NCBI RefSeq assembly: GCF_025574465.1
Contig: NZ_JAOBPP010000019.1
Coordinates: 62,001-126,000, forward strand
DNA length: 64,000 nt
DNA from: Kordiimonas aestuarii
GTDB taxonomy: Bacteria > Pseudomonadota > Alphaproteobacteria > Sphingomonadales > Kordiimonadaceae
Direction: 5' to 3'
Shown: positions 1 to 8,994 of the stretch, one piece after another
How the letters are laid out: the number at the start of each line of letters is the position of its first letter
Position numbering within the stretch: position 1 is the stretch's first letter
The notes under the pieces: model-generated
The model's database searches: none
What the model saw: only the letters and a program-made list of their open reading frames with translations
Told to the model about the DNA's origin: nothing
Program-made: the position numbers and the translations under genes

Positions 1-692
1 GTCGGGAAATCCATTTCCGGTGTCGCGGCCGACTTGTTGATGTGGGTGAAATAGCCGTAAACGCGGTTTACATGCACGCCGTAGTAGGTGAGTGACGACT
101 GTGCCGGGGTGGGAGCCTGTGTGAGCAATACGCCCGAGCCACCAGCCTGTCCGATGCTTTCGTCTTCATCGCTTTTTGCTGTGCGCAGTGAGACAGCCAG
201 GTTTTTGCTGTTGGCGTCGCCAAAGGCGCCCTGGGCCAGAAGCTGTGTATGGTCTGATGACAGGCGATAGAAAAATTCGCTGTTGAACACATAGGGCAGG
301 GTGTCCGGGAAGGTGGGATTCGCGGGGATGGAACTGCCGTCATCAATGGTGGATGTCAGCCACAGGAACATCTGCGCGCCCCATTTATAGAAGTCGCAGT
401 CGTCCGGGTCACCGCCATTATCGCTTTTGAAGCTGGGGCCGTCGGGTGGGAAGATATAGGCCATGCCGCTGGTTTTGTCATAAACCGGACCAACCTTGCC
501 CGGCACGCCGGGCAGTTGCAGTTTGATCCAGGTCTCAAATTCGCTGGAAGACAGGCTGCATTTGCTGGTGTCGACATCGCTTGGGAAATAGGTTTGCGCC
601 CGAGTTTCGGTTGTGAAGGTTGTGGCCGCAAGTGCGGCGGCCATGCCCGCGGCGGCAAACCGGGGGAGCAGACGGGTGATTTTGACAGTCAT
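1..692 (-). CDS. Secreted protein of unknown function (3' end outside window)
   Basis: An open frame runs leftward from an ATG at 692 (preceded by GGAGAAG) to the window edge without a stop, giving about 230 residues. It starts with a basic N-terminus and an Ala-rich hydrophobic stretch ending near TRAQ, a good Sec signal peptide, so the product is probably periplasmic or exported. The mature part begins TYFPSDV and has a Cys/Asp-rich patch followed by YKWGAQMFLWLTS. I recognise no catalytic motif and do not assign a function. The two shorter leftward open frames inside it are in another phase and are shadows. Confidence 0.75.
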   Translation of the reverse strand, partial: MTVKITRLLPRFAAAGMAAALAATTFTTETRAQTYFPSDVDTSKCSLSSSEFETWIKLQLPGVPGKVGPVYDKTSGMAYIFPPDGPSFKSDNGGDPDDCDFYKWGAQMFLWLTSTIDDGSSIPANPTFPDTLPYVFNSEFFYRLSSDHTQLLAQGAFGDANSKNLAVSLRTAKSDEDESIGQAGGSGVLLTQAPTPAQSSLTYYGVHVNRVYGYFTHINKSAATPEMDFP

Positions 693-1030
693 TTTCTTCT
701 CCTGCACGTTCGAGAATTGTTGCAATAGAACACTGTCACCGCCAACCCGTGCAGGTATGGCGATGGTACGCGGTCGATGCGACGTAGCGTGGGAATCCTA
801 CAGGTCACGGCATAGTGCGTGGGCATGCAGGTCACGTTTCTCTCTGGTGCTGGATGTGGCTGCCCTATCAGCCAGCAAACGGAACCCCCCGATGTTTCGC
901 GAGAGCCATCATACTACATAAAGATGCATTAATGCAATCTTGATAAATTGTTATGGCAACCGGTACCAACAACCCCGCGTGGACGCGGGGCTGGTGGTCA
1001 ATGTCGGGGCTTTGGGTAAGAACGCCGGGG
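693..1030. other. 338-bp intergenic region
   Basis: No gene is supported here. It holds the promoter side of the leftward secreted-protein gene, the terminator hairpin of cysQ at 973-990, and an 8-bp direct repeat AGGTCACG near 803 and 832. The short open frames crossing it lack ribosome-binding sites and recognisable protein features. Confidence 0.5.
973..990 (-). terminator. Probable terminator of cysQ
   Basis: Perfect 7-bp GC stem CCCCGCG/CGCGGGG with a 4-base loop, 41 bases beyond the cysQ stop. On the leftward strand it is followed by TTGTTGG, a weak T tract. Confidence 0.55.
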
Positions 1031-1846
1031 CTATTTTTCCAGCGCGGGGACGTCGAACTTGGTGTCCGCGCGGCACAGGAACCAAGGGTTGAGGAAGGTC
1101 TTGAGGTCTTTGGCGTAGGCCAGTGGTTTGCCGCCCGCGACCTCCACACTGCCGCCCGCAGCCAGCAAGACGGCGTGGGCCGCGGCGGTGTCCCACTCGC
1201 AGGTGGGGCCAAGGCGGGGGTACAGGTCTGCTTCGCCAGTAGCAAGCAGGCACAGCTTGAGGCTGGAGCCGATGGAGACATTCTCCGCGCCCGGGAAATG
1301 GGCCAGATAGTCTTCCAGCTCCGCCGAACGGTGGGACTTCGATGCCACGATAACCAGTTTGTCGGGGTCGGCCTTGCGGGCCTTGATGGGCGTGATGTTG
1401 TCGGCTTTGCCGTCCACCACCTCGCCGGTCCAGGCACCGTCATCCTTGATGCCCCAGTAAAGCTTGTTCATGGCGGGTGCGTAGACCACGCCCATGATGG
1501 GCACGCCATCCTTGATCAGGCCGATATTGACGGTGAAGTCGGTGCCTTTTTTGATGAATTCCTTGGTGCCGTCCAGCGGGTCAACCAGCCAGAAGGTGCC
1601 GCCTGAGATGTCGGGGCATTTGCCCTCGGACTTGGCTTCCTCTCCCACGATCGGAATGTCGGGGGTGATCAGTTCAAGCGCCTTTTCGATCACGGCTTCG
1701 CCGCGACGGTCGGCCTCGGTCACCGGGGACTGGTCCGCCTTGCTAAAAACCTCGAAGTCTGAGTTATAAACCTCCATCACCACGTCACCGGCTTTGATGA
1801 CGGTTTCAAGGAGCGGGGTAACAAGGGCTTCAAGTTTTAATGACAT
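1031..1846 (-). CDS. cysQ: 3'(2'),5'-bisphosphate nucleotidase CysQ
   Basis: 271 residues, the usual length for CysQ of the inositol-monophosphatase superfamily, a metal-dependent phosphatase that removes the 3' phosphate of adenosine 3',5'-bisphosphate left over from sulfate assimilation. Visible metal-site motifs are GEE at 68-70, VDPLDGT at 88-94 and WDTAA at 218-222. The start is an ATG. It is divergent from chpT and ends in a hairpin. The neighbours are motility genes, so this looks like a housekeeping gene with no pathway link to them. A general inositol monophosphatase is the alternative, but the overall sequence favours CysQ. Confidence 0.88.
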   Translation of the reverse strand: MSLKLEALVTPLLETVIKAGDVVMEVYNSDFEVFSKADQSPVTEADRRGEAVIEKALELITPDIPIVGEEAKSEGKCPDISGGTFWLVDPLDGTKEFIKKGTDFTVNIGLIKDGVPIMGVVYAPAMNKLYWGIKDDGAWTGEVVDGKADNITPIKARKADPDKLVIVASKSHRSAELEDYLAHFPGAENVSIGSSLKLCLLATGEADLYPRLGPTCEWDTAAAHAVLLAAGGSVEVAGGKPLAYAKDLKTFLNPWFLCRADTKFDVPALEK

Positions 1847-1995
1847 TGGAAAACCTCAACAATTTTGAATAATGCGTGCATCAGTCCTTGGCGCTGTCGC
1901 CAAGCTTGGCTATGGTTCTGACAGGATGGCCGGAAATCGCAAGGGCTAATTGCCGTGCGAGGCCGGTTTTGGGTGACTGAGGGAAGGGGCATTTT

Positions 1996-2631
1996 ATGTC
2001 AAAACTGGATTTCGCGGCGCTCTTGTGCTCGCGGTTGTGCCACGATCTGGTCAGCCCGGTAGGCGCCATCAATAACGGGCTAGAAATCCTTGCTGACGAG
2101 AAAGACCCGTCGATGCGGGCCGCCGTGGTTGACCTGATCGAAAAATCGACCCGGCAAACCAGCAATAAGCTCCAGTTTTTCAGGCTGGCTTTTGGCGCCG
2201 CTGGCGGCTTTTCCGCCCAGCTTGATGTGCGCGAGTGCGAAAAGGCCATCGGCGCCATCCTCGACGGCAGCCGGGTGAGCCTTGACTGGCGGGTACCGTC
2301 GATCAGTGTATCGAAAAACCAGGTCAAGGTGTTGCTCAATTTGGCGCTCCTTGTCGCGGAATCGATGATCCGCGGTGGGATGATAACGGTCACCGTGGCC
2401 GATAATGATGGCATGAGTGTGATCCGCGTGCGCGGCGAAGGTGAACGGGTGATCATGCAAGATGAGGTAAAGGCCGCGCTTGCGGGCAAGCTTGACGAAG
2501 ATGACCTTGAACCGCGTGCGGCGCCAGCCTATCTGGCCCATGCTGTTGCCACCGAAGCCGGAGGCAACACCACCGTCGCCGAGATCGACGACAAGACCGT
2601 CGAATTGGTGGCGAAATTGCCGATAACGTGA
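1996..2631 (+). CDS. chpT: Histidine phosphotransferase ChpT
   Basis: 211 residues. The N-terminus contains RLCHDLVSPVGAI, with His16 in the position of the phosphorylated histidine of the ChpT dimeric phosphotransferase. The C-terminal half resembles a degenerate ATPase-like fold (ChpT C-terminal family). In Caulobacter, ChpT moves phosphate from the hybrid kinase CckA to CtrA and CpdR. Here the gene sits just upstream of the che operon, and ctrA lies at its far end, so the CtrA phosphorelay gene is physically embedded in the motility island. A GGGAAGG ribosome-binding site precedes the ATG. cckA is not in the window. Confidence 0.88.
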   Translation: MSKLDFAALLCSRLCHDLVSPVGAINNGLEILADEKDPSMRAAVVDLIEKSTRQTSNKLQFFRLAFGAAGGFSAQLDVRECEKAIGAILDGSRVSLDWRVPSISVSKNQVKVLLNLALLVAESMIRGGMITVTVADNDGMSVIRVRGEGERVIMQDEVKAALAGKLDEDDLEPRAAPAYLAHAVATEAGGNTTVAEIDDKTVELVAKLPIT

Positions 2632-2763
2632 GAATTCTGGTGCCTGATCAAATAGTTTTACACGTTTTTAACTCTTTTTGGCCAAGGTGCAAGTTGCGAA
2701 CCGGAGTATATTCGGGGCACACTCCGCCCACGCACCCACCCTATCCGCGGGGATGACTGACAT

Positions 2764-5700
2764 ATGGACGATCTGTTAAACGAATTTTTGACCGAAACCG
2801 GTGAAAGCATTGATGTCGTAGACGTCGAGCTTGTGAAGCTGGAGCAGGACCCAAACAACAAGGAAGTGCTGGATAACATCTTCCGGCTTGTGCACACCAT
2901 CAAGGGCACATGCGGCTTCCTTGGCCTGCCAAGACTGGAATCTGTGGCGCACGCGTCCGAGAATGTGCTGGGCAAGTTCCGGGACGGCGAACTGCAGGTG
3001 TCCGAGCATGCGGTGACGGTTATTCTGGAAAGCCTTGACCGGATCAAGGAAATCCTTGCCGGCCTTGAGGCTACGGAAGAAGAACCCGAAGGGGACGATA
3101 GCGACCTGATCGCGCGTCTCGACGCCATTGCGGAAGGCGCCGAGGCAGCCCCCGACCCCGAGCCCGATACAGTTGAAGGCGAGATCGTGGAACCCACGCT
3201 TGGTCGGCCTCTCAAGGCTGGGGAAGTGTCGCTTGAGGAGCTTGAGGCCGCGTTCGCCAACGCCCCCGGCCCAGAGGAAATGGCTGCGGAAGCCCCCGCG
3301 CCTGCGTCGTCGGGCGGCGGTGCTGCCGGTGGTTCCCTCTTTGACAGGGTAGGCGGTGAGGACACACTTGCCGTTGCCGCGCATCTGATCTCGCAGCGCC
3401 TTGGTGGCGATAGCGAGCTTTCCAAGTTTTTTGCCGGCACCGCGGCCGACCTGCGCAAAGGCCAGTTCATGGGCCTGATGATGGCCATCTTCAAGGATGA
3501 CATCGACGCAGCGGATAATGTTGCCCGCCAGATCGTGACCGTGTCCGGGTTCAACGACCAGCATTTTGACACACTGATCACGTTGATCAAGGACGTGCTG
3601 GTGGAATGCCAGGTTGACAGCGATGTTGCCGATGAAGCGGTGATGAGCTTTGAACTGGTACGTGAAGGTGTGGTGAGTGCCGCGAAGGCGCTTGCCAAAG
3701 CGCCGACCAACAAGGCTGGCACTGCGTCAGGCGCGTCGGCAGGTGGCGCGGCAGCTTCTTCGGCGCCCGCCTCAGAGCAGAAGCGCACCTCTCAGTCGAT
3801 CCGGGTGAGCGTGGATTTGCTTGAGGACCTGATGAACATGGTGTCCGAGCTGGTACTGACCCGGAACCAGCTTCTGCAGATCACCCGGAATATGGACAAT
3901 TCCGAGCTGGGTGTGCCGCTTCAGCGTCTGAGCCAGTGCACGACCGAGTTGCAGGAAAATGTGATGAAAACGCGCATGCAGCCAATCGGCAACGCATGGG
4001 CGAAACTGCCGCGTATCGTTCGTGACCTGACGGTCGAACTGGACAAGAAAATCGAACTGGATATGCGCGGTGCGGATACCGAGCTTGATCGCCAGGTACT
4101 TGAGCTGATCAAGGACCCGCTGACCCATATGGTGAGGAATTCGGCCGACCACGGGATCGAGACCCCGGCTGAGCGTATGGCCGTCGGCAAGCCCGAGGGC
4201 GGCACCATTGTGCTGAATGCCTACCACGAGGGCGGCCATATCATTATCGAGATCAAGGACGATGGCCGCGGGATTTCCGTATCCAAGCTGTCGAGCAAGA
4301 TTCTTGAGAAGAAACTGGCGTCCGAGGCTGAGCTGGCCGACATGTCGGATGGCCAGATCCAGAAATTCATTTTCCACCCCGGTTTTTCCACCGCCGAAAA
4401 AGTCACCAGCGTGTCCGGCCGTGGTGTGGGCATGGACGTTGTGCGCTCCAACATCGAGAAGATCGGTGGCACCATTGATATGGTCTCGATCGAGGGCAAG
4501 GGTTCAACCTTCCAGATCAAGATTCCGCTGACGCTGGCGATTGTTGCGGGGCTGATTGTCAAGGCGCAAGACGAGCGTTATGCCATCCCGCAGATCAGCG
4601 TGCTCGAGCTGGTGCGGGCGTCCGAGAATTCCGAACACAAGATCGAAACCATCAAGGATACCCCGGTCCTCAGGCTCCGGAACCGGCTGTTGCCGTTGGT
4701 GTATCTTAATGAAGTGCTGGGCTTCATGTCCCGCGACGAGATTGATGCCCGGGAAAATGTGGATGACTTCATTGTTGTCGCGCAGGTTGGTGCCTTCACC
4801 TTCGGTATTGTGGTGGATCAGGTGTTCGACACCGAGGAGATCGTGGTCAAGCCAATGGCGCCTATCCTCAAGGATCTTGAGATTTATTCCGGGAATACCA
4901 TTCTGGGGGATGGGAGTGTGATTATGATCCTGGACCCGAACGGTATCGCGGCCAAAGCCAATTCCGGCGTGGGTGACCATGAACGTGAGGAAGAGGATGA
5001 ACGCGCGCAAGTGCGCCGTGCCGCCGCCGAGGAAAAAGAAAGCATGCTTCTGTTCCGCGCGGGTGGCAAAAACCCGAAAGCGGTGCCGTTGGCGCTTGTC
5101 GCGCGTCTTGAAGAGGTCGAGGTCAACACCATCGAGATGTCCGACGGTCGCTATATGGTGCAGTATCGTGGTGCGTTGATGCCGCTTATCAAGGCGCACC
5201 CCGACATGAACCTGCGCACGGAAGGCCGCCAGCCGGTGCTTGTGTTCACAGACCGCGAATACACCATGGGCCTCGCGGTTGATGATATCCTTGATATTGT
5301 AGAGGAAGAGCTGAACATCAAACTGGCGTCCGACAAACAGGGCGTGGTTGGGTCCGCGATCATCAGCGGCAAGGCGTCTGAGGTGATTGATGTCTCCTAT
5401 TATCTGAACCTTGCGTTCGCAGACTGGTTGCGGTCCCGCAACGTGGCGGACGACACGGTGTCGACCAAGGGAGCCTCGCTTCTTCTCATCGACGACAGTG
5501 ACTTTTTCCGCAGCATGCTCAAGCCGGTGCTTCGTGTCGCGGGCTATGAGGTGAAGGCAGTGTCCAGCGCAGCGGCTGCCCTGAAGCTGATGGAAGACGG
5601 CTATATGTTCGATCTTGTTATCTCCGACATCGAGATGCCGGATATGAACGGGTTTGATTTTGCCGCGGCCATCCGCGACGGCAGTAAATGGGAGAATGTA

Positions 5701-5850
5701 CCCTTGATCGCCCTGTCCGCCCTTGCGACCGAACGGGATGTAAACCGGGGCCACGCTGCGGGCTTTGACGATTACATAGCCAAATTCGACAGGGAAACCC
5801 TGCTTCGCAGCCTCGCGCAACAGCTTAAAATTAAGGGAGATGCGGCATGA
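2764..5850 (+). CDS. cheA: Hybrid chemotaxis kinase CheA with inserted globin-like domain
   Basis: 1028 residues, far longer than the usual 650-750. Domains in order: Hpt at 1-105 with phospho-His44 in VHTIKGT; an acidic linker; a globin-like segment at about 191-305; a Gly/Ala/Ser linker; a dimerisation domain from about 340; a HATPase with N-box HMVRNSADHGIE and G-boxes DDGRGI (499-504) and GRGVGMD (552-558); CheW domain 1 at about 595-735; a charged helix; CheW-like domain 2 at about 758-890; and a receiver at 904-1022 with acceptor Asp955 and Lys1007. It is the kinase of the chemoreceptor array and should phosphorylate CheY and CheB. The C-terminal receiver may act as a phosphate sink. 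The ATG of cheW overlaps its stop. Confidence 0.95.
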   Translation: MDDLLNEFLTETGESIDVVDVELVKLEQDPNNKEVLDNIFRLVHTIKGTCGFLGLPRLESVAHASENVLGKFRDGELQVSEHAVTVILESLDRIKEILAGLEATEEEPEGDDSDLIARLDAIAEGAEAAPDPEPDTVEGEIVEPTLGRPLKAGEVSLEELEAAFANAPGPEEMAAEAPAPASSGGGAAGGSLFDRVGGEDTLAVAAHLISQRLGGDSELSKFFAGTAADLRKGQFMGLMMAIFKDDIDAADNVARQIVTVSGFNDQHFDTLITLIKDVLVECQVDSDVADEAVMSFELVREGVVSAAKALAKAPTNKAGTASGASAGGAAASSAPASEQKRTSQSIRVSVDLLEDLMNMVSELVLTRNQLLQITRNMDNSELGVPLQRLSQCTTELQENVMKTRMQPIGNAWAKLPRIVRDLTVELDKKIELDMRGADTELDRQVLELIKDPLTHMVRNSADHGIETPAERMAVGKPEGGTIVLNAYHEGGHIIIEIKDDGRGISVSKLSSKILEKKLASEAELADMSDGQIQKFIFHPGFSTAEKVTSVSGRGVGMDVVRSNIEKIGGTIDMVSIEGKGSTFQIKIPLTLAIVAGLIVKAQDERYAIPQISVLELVRASENSEHKIETIKDTPVLRLRNRLLPLVYLNEVLGFMSRDEIDARENVDDFIVVAQVGAFTFGIVVDQVFDTEEIVVKPMAPILKDLEIYSGNTILGDGSVIMILDPNGIAAKANSGVGDHEREEEDERAQVRRAAAEEKESMLLFRAGGKNPKAVPLALVARLEEVEVNTIEMSDGRYMVQYRGALMPLIKAHPDMNLRTEGRQPVLVFTDREYTMGLAVDDILDIVEEELNIKLASDKQGVVGSAIISGKASEVIDVSYYLNLAFADWLRSRNVADDTVSTKGASLLLIDDSDFFRSMLKPVLRVAGYEVKAVSSAAAALKLMEDGYMFDLVISDIEMPDMNGFDFAAAIRDGSKWENVPLIALSALATERDVNRGHAAGFDDYIAKFDRETLLRSLAQQLKIKGDAA
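3334..3678 (+). other. Truncated-hemoglobin-like domain inside CheA
   Basis: Residues 191-305 of CheA. The segment opens LFDRVGGED, continues with D-x-x-L-x-x-FFAGT, then an R-x-x-Q helix ending in AIF, GFNDQHFD, and a final pair of helices ending VREGVV. By eye this follows the group I truncated-hemoglobin pattern (LYD-x-x-GG, FAGTD, HFDA) over about 110 residues. The proximal heme histidine, expected about nine residues before the HFD histidine, is replaced by Val258, and the distal region has Gln234. Heme binding by the canonical ligand is therefore doubtful. The fold call is mine from pattern reading. Confidence 0.6.
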
Positions 5851-6332
5851 ACGATATTGTTGTCCGCGACGATCTGAGCCTTGTGAGAACCGGCACGCAG
5901 GATTTTGTAACCGTGGTGCTGGCGGGGCAAACCCTCGGCATCCCCGTGCTCAGTGTCCATGACGTGCTGAACCCACAACAGATAACGCGCATTCCGCTCG
6001 CGCCGTCGTGGGTTTCGGGTGTGCTGAATTTGCGCGGCAAGATTGTCACCGCGATTGACCTGCGCCAGCGGCTTGGCCTGCCGCCGCTTGAAAAAGGCAA
6101 GCAGAGCATGTCTGTAGTGGTTGAGCACAAAGACGAACCATATAGCCTGCAGATCGACACAGTGGGCGAGGTACTTTCGCTTGACGACGCCGATTTTGAA
6201 CGCAACCCCGTGACGCTTGACACGCGCTGGCGCGAGGTAAGCCGAGGGATTTACCGCTTGGAAAATAAATTACTGCCTATTTTGGACGTGGATCGCCTTC
6301 TTGCCTTTGAAAGCAATGGCAAAGCTGCGTAA
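5847..6332 (+). CDS. cheW: Chemotaxis coupling protein CheW
   Basis: 161 residues forming a single CheW domain (about residues 15-155), with the typical stretches FGI-like TLGIPVLSV, RIPLAPSWVSGVLNLRG and the closing LLPILDVDRLL. It bridges chemoreceptors and CheA in the membrane-associated array. Its ATG overlaps the cheA stop by four bases (ATGA), so translation is probably coupled. cheY follows 78 bases later after a small hairpin (CACCG/CGGTG near 6377-6390). Confidence 0.93.
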   Translation: MNDIVVRDDLSLVRTGTQDFVTVVLAGQTLGIPVLSVHDVLNPQQITRIPLAPSWVSGVLNLRGKIVTAIDLRQRLGLPPLEKGKQSMSVVVEHKDEPYSLQIDTVGEVLSLDDADFERNPVTLDTRWREVSRGIYRLENKLLPILDVDRLLAFESNGKAA

Positions 6333-6410
6333 ACTGGTCGGCGGATAATAAAATTATAACCAATATTATAGGGATTCACCGTAAACGGTGGAGTTGGGAG
6401 ACATCAGCAA

Positions 6411-6776
6411 ATGAAGTTATGTCTTGTCGTTGACGACTCAAAAGTGATCCGCAAGGTCGCAAGACGTATTTTGGAAGAACTCAATTTCGAAATTGAGGAA
6501 GCCGTGGATGGTCAGGACGCCTTGGATGCGTGTGACCGCAACATGCCGGACGTTGTGCTTCTCGATTGGAACATGCCGGTCATGGACGGGCTTGAGTTCT
6601 TGAAAGCAATCCGTTCGCGCGAGGGCGTGGAACAGCCGATCATCGTTTTCTGTACAACGGAGAACGACATGGCGCATATCCGTACCGCCATCGAGGCAGG
6701 CGCCAATGAATATATCATGAAGCCCTTCGACCGTGAGATCATTGAGGCCAAGTTCACCCAGGTTGGGTTGATGTAA
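6411..6776 (+). CDS. cheY: Chemotaxis response regulator CheY
   Basis: 121 residues, a stand-alone receiver. The acidic pair is Asp8-Asp9, the phospho-acceptor is Asp52 in LLDWNMPVMDG, the switch Thr82 lies in FCTTEND, and Lys104 is in MKPFD. Phosphorylated by CheA, it would bind the flagellar switch (FliM, FliN). It is the third gene of the che operon, 16 bases before cheB. Confidence 0.9.
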   Translation: MKLCLVVDDSKVIRKVARRILEELNFEIEEAVDGQDALDACDRNMPDVVLLDWNMPVMDGLEFLKAIRSREGVEQPIIVFCTTENDMAHIRTAIEAGANEYIMKPFDREIIEAKFTQVGLM

Positions 6777-6792
6777 TTATAGGGATACCCGC

Positions 6793-8079
6793 GTGAATTC
6801 TGCGGTTTCAAAAACAACGGCAATACCGGGAAAAGGTGGCCCGTACCGGGTGATGGTGGTAGATGACAGCGCCATTATCCGTGGATTCCTGTGTCGCTAT
6901 CTGTCTGAAGACAGTGAAATTGAGGTGGTGACCACAGCCAACAACGGCGCGGTTGCCCTCAGGCAGTTGCAAGCCAACGATATTGAAGTTGTAGTGCTCG
7001 ACATCGAGATGCCGGAGATGGACGGCCTGACGGCACTGCCGCGCATGATCGAGATGAAACCCGACCTTCAGGTGGTGATGGCCTCAACGCTTACCCGTAA
7101 AAATGCGGAGGTCAGCCTGCGTGCCATGCAGATGGGGGCGGTTGACTATGTACCAAAGCCCGAGACCGCCCGGTCAGTGAATGCGAGTATCGATTTCCGC
7201 CGTGAACTGGTGGACAAGGTGAAGGCCTGGGCTTCCCGCCGCCGCAAGAAGCGCGGCGAAGATTTGCCCAAGGGCGCCAATGACCCGGGAGCGCCGGGTG
7301 GCGGCGCGACGACCGCAGGGCTTGCCGCCCGTACGGTGTCGGTGTCCCGCCCCGGTGCCAGCGCACCGACCACCGGTTTTGTAACGACCCGCAGGCCCGC
7401 GGCGCCTGTTGCCGTGACCTCCGCCCGTCGGGCAGAACCCGTGGTGGCAGCCGACCCCGTTGGCAAGGCAATCAGCCTGCGCAAAGGATCGTTCCGACGG
7501 CCCAAGGTTCTGGCGATCGGGTCATCCACCGGGGGACCGCAGGCGCTGATGAAGTTTTTTGCCGGTTTCAAACGCGCACCGGGTGTGCCGGTGCTGATCA
7601 CACAGCATATGCCTGCGACATTCACCGCAATTCTGGCGGAACATCTGGCGCAGGCTACCGGGTGGAAAACCCAGGAAGCACACGACGGCCAGGTGCTGGT
7701 GCCGGGTGAAGTTTATGTGGCGCCGGGCGGGCGACACATGGAAGTGGACATGGTGGACGGCAAGGCGCAGGTGCGCTTGACCGACGAACCGCCAGAGAAT
7801 TTCTGCCGCCCGGCGGTGGACCCGCTGTTTCGCAGCCTCGCCACCGCTTATGGCGAGAATGTCCTGGCGGTGATCCTGACCGGGATGGGCCATGACGGGC
7901 TCAAGGGCGCAAGAGAACTGACACGAACGGGGGGCACACTGCTGGCACAGGACGAGGCAAGCAGCGTTGTATGGGGTATGCCTGGAGCGGTTGCGACCGC
8001 AGGGCTTTGTACGGAGGTACTTCCTGTTGATAAATTGGGTGAAGCGGCAGCAACGCGGCTGCAAGGAGGATTCGGATGA
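6793..8079 (+). CDS. cheB: Protein-glutamate methylesterase/deamidase CheB
   Basis: 428 residues, somewhat long because of an Ala/Pro/Thr-rich linker at about 155-235. The receiver at 17-130 has Asp24-Asp25 and acceptor Asp70 in VVLDIEMPEMDG. The methylesterase domain from about 237 has the catalytic triad Ser245 (GSSTGGP), His272 (TQHMP) and Asp368 (GMGHDG). It demethylates chemoreceptor glutamates and opposes CheR. The start is GTG, 16 bases after cheY. It overlaps cheR by four bases. Confidence 0.95.
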   Translation: MNSAVSKTTAIPGKGGPYRVMVVDDSAIIRGFLCRYLSEDSEIEVVTTANNGAVALRQLQANDIEVVVLDIEMPEMDGLTALPRMIEMKPDLQVVMASTLTRKNAEVSLRAMQMGAVDYVPKPETARSVNASIDFRRELVDKVKAWASRRRKKRGEDLPKGANDPGAPGGGATTAGLAARTVSVSRPGASAPTTGFVTTRRPAAPVAVTSARRAEPVVAADPVGKAISLRKGSFRRPKVLAIGSSTGGPQALMKFFAGFKRAPGVPVLITQHMPATFTAILAEHLAQATGWKTQEAHDGQVLVPGEVYVAPGGRHMEVDMVDGKAQVRLTDEPPENFCRPAVDPLFRSLATAYGENVLAVILTGMGHDGLKGARELTRTGGTLLAQDEASSVVWGMPGAVATAGLCTEVLPVDKLGEAAATRLQGGFG

Positions 8080-8918
8080 AAACAGAAGATTTTGAATTCC
8101 TCGCATCAATGCTGAAAGAGCGTTCCGGCCTGATGCTGACGCCCGACAAGGTGTACCTGCTGGAAAGCCGGTTGACGCCGCTTGCGCGCAAACGCGGCCT
8201 CGACACCCTGGACGCGTTGGTGCAAAAGCTGCGCATGACCCGCGAAGATGGCCTTATTCGTGACGTCACCGAGGCGATGACCACCAACGAATCCTTCTTT
8301 TTCCGCGACAACACGCCGTTTGACCTGTTTAAAAACCACGTGCTGCCCGCGATGGAAAAGAATCGTGGCACCCAGAAACGCCTGCGTATCTGGTGTGCTG
8401 CCGCCTCCACGGGGCAGGAGCCTTATTCGCTTGCCATTCTGCTGCGCGAAAACTGGATAAAGTGGCAAAACTGGAATATCGAGATCGTTGGCACCGACAT
8501 CTGCACTCAAGTGCTGGAGAAAGCCAAGGCTGGTACCTACAGCCAGTTCGAGGTCCAGCGTGGCCTGCCGATCCAGATGCTGATCAAATATTTCAAGCAG
8601 GAGGGCGACATGTGGCGCCTGAGCGACGACATTCGCAAGATGGTGACTTTCCGTCCGTTCAATCTCCTGAGTAATTTCATCGGCATGGGCACGGTTGATG
8701 TCATCTATTGCCGCAACGTGCTGATCTACTTCGACCAGCAGACCAAAAAGGATGTGCTGGAGCGCATGCGCAAGTGCCTCGCGTCTGACGGTACCTTGTT
8801 CCTTGGCGCGGCTGAAACCGTACTGGGTATCACCGACAGCTTCCGCCCCGTACGCGGCCAGCGCGGCATGTATGTGCCCTCTGACGGCACGGCGGAAAAA
8901 GCCATGGGCCTCGGCTAG
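8076..8918 (+). CDS. cheR: Chemoreceptor methyltransferase CheR
   Basis: 280 residues, the normal CheR size. The N-terminal all-helical domain is followed by TNESFFFRD at 70-78 and the SAM-binding CAAASTGQEPYSLA at 107-120. The C-terminal half has VDVIYCRNVLIYF, typical of the family. It methylates receptor glutamates using S-adenosylmethionine for adaptation. The ATG overlaps the cheB stop (ATGA). It is the last gene of the che operon, closed by a strong hairpin. Confidence 0.95.
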   Translation: MKTEDFEFLASMLKERSGLMLTPDKVYLLESRLTPLARKRGLDTLDALVQKLRMTREDGLIRDVTEAMTTNESFFFRDNTPFDLFKNHVLPAMEKNRGTQKRLRIWCAAASTGQEPYSLAILLRENWIKWQNWNIEIVGTDICTQVLEKAKAGTYSQFEVQRGLPIQMLIKYFKQEGDMWRLSDDIRKMVTFRPFNLLSNFIGMGTVDVIYCRNVLIYFDQQTKKDVLERMRKCLASDGTLFLGAAETVLGITDSFRPVRGQRGMYVPSDGTAEKAMGLG

Positions 8919-8944
8919 CGCTCTTGCAGGATATCAGACAAAGA

Positions 8945-8971
8945 AAAGGCGGCCCAGGTGGCCGCCTTTTT
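8945..8971. terminator. Bidirectional terminator between cheR and ctrA
   Basis: Stem AGGCGGCC/GGCCGCCT with a 5-base loop, a run of five T on the right and an A-rich left flank. It can therefore end both the rightward che operon and the leftward ctrA gene. Confidence 0.85.
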
Positions 8972-8994
8972 ATGGGTACGGAGAGAAACCAGGC

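Noticed and set aside
1887..1904. Hairpin CTTGGCG/CGCCAAG between cysQ and chpT
   Set aside because: Perfect stem but no T tract and between divergent genes, so it is not a terminator; significance unclear.
2681..2695. Sigma-54-like TGGC...TGCA before cheA
   Set aside because: The distance between GG and GC is two bases short of the required spacing.
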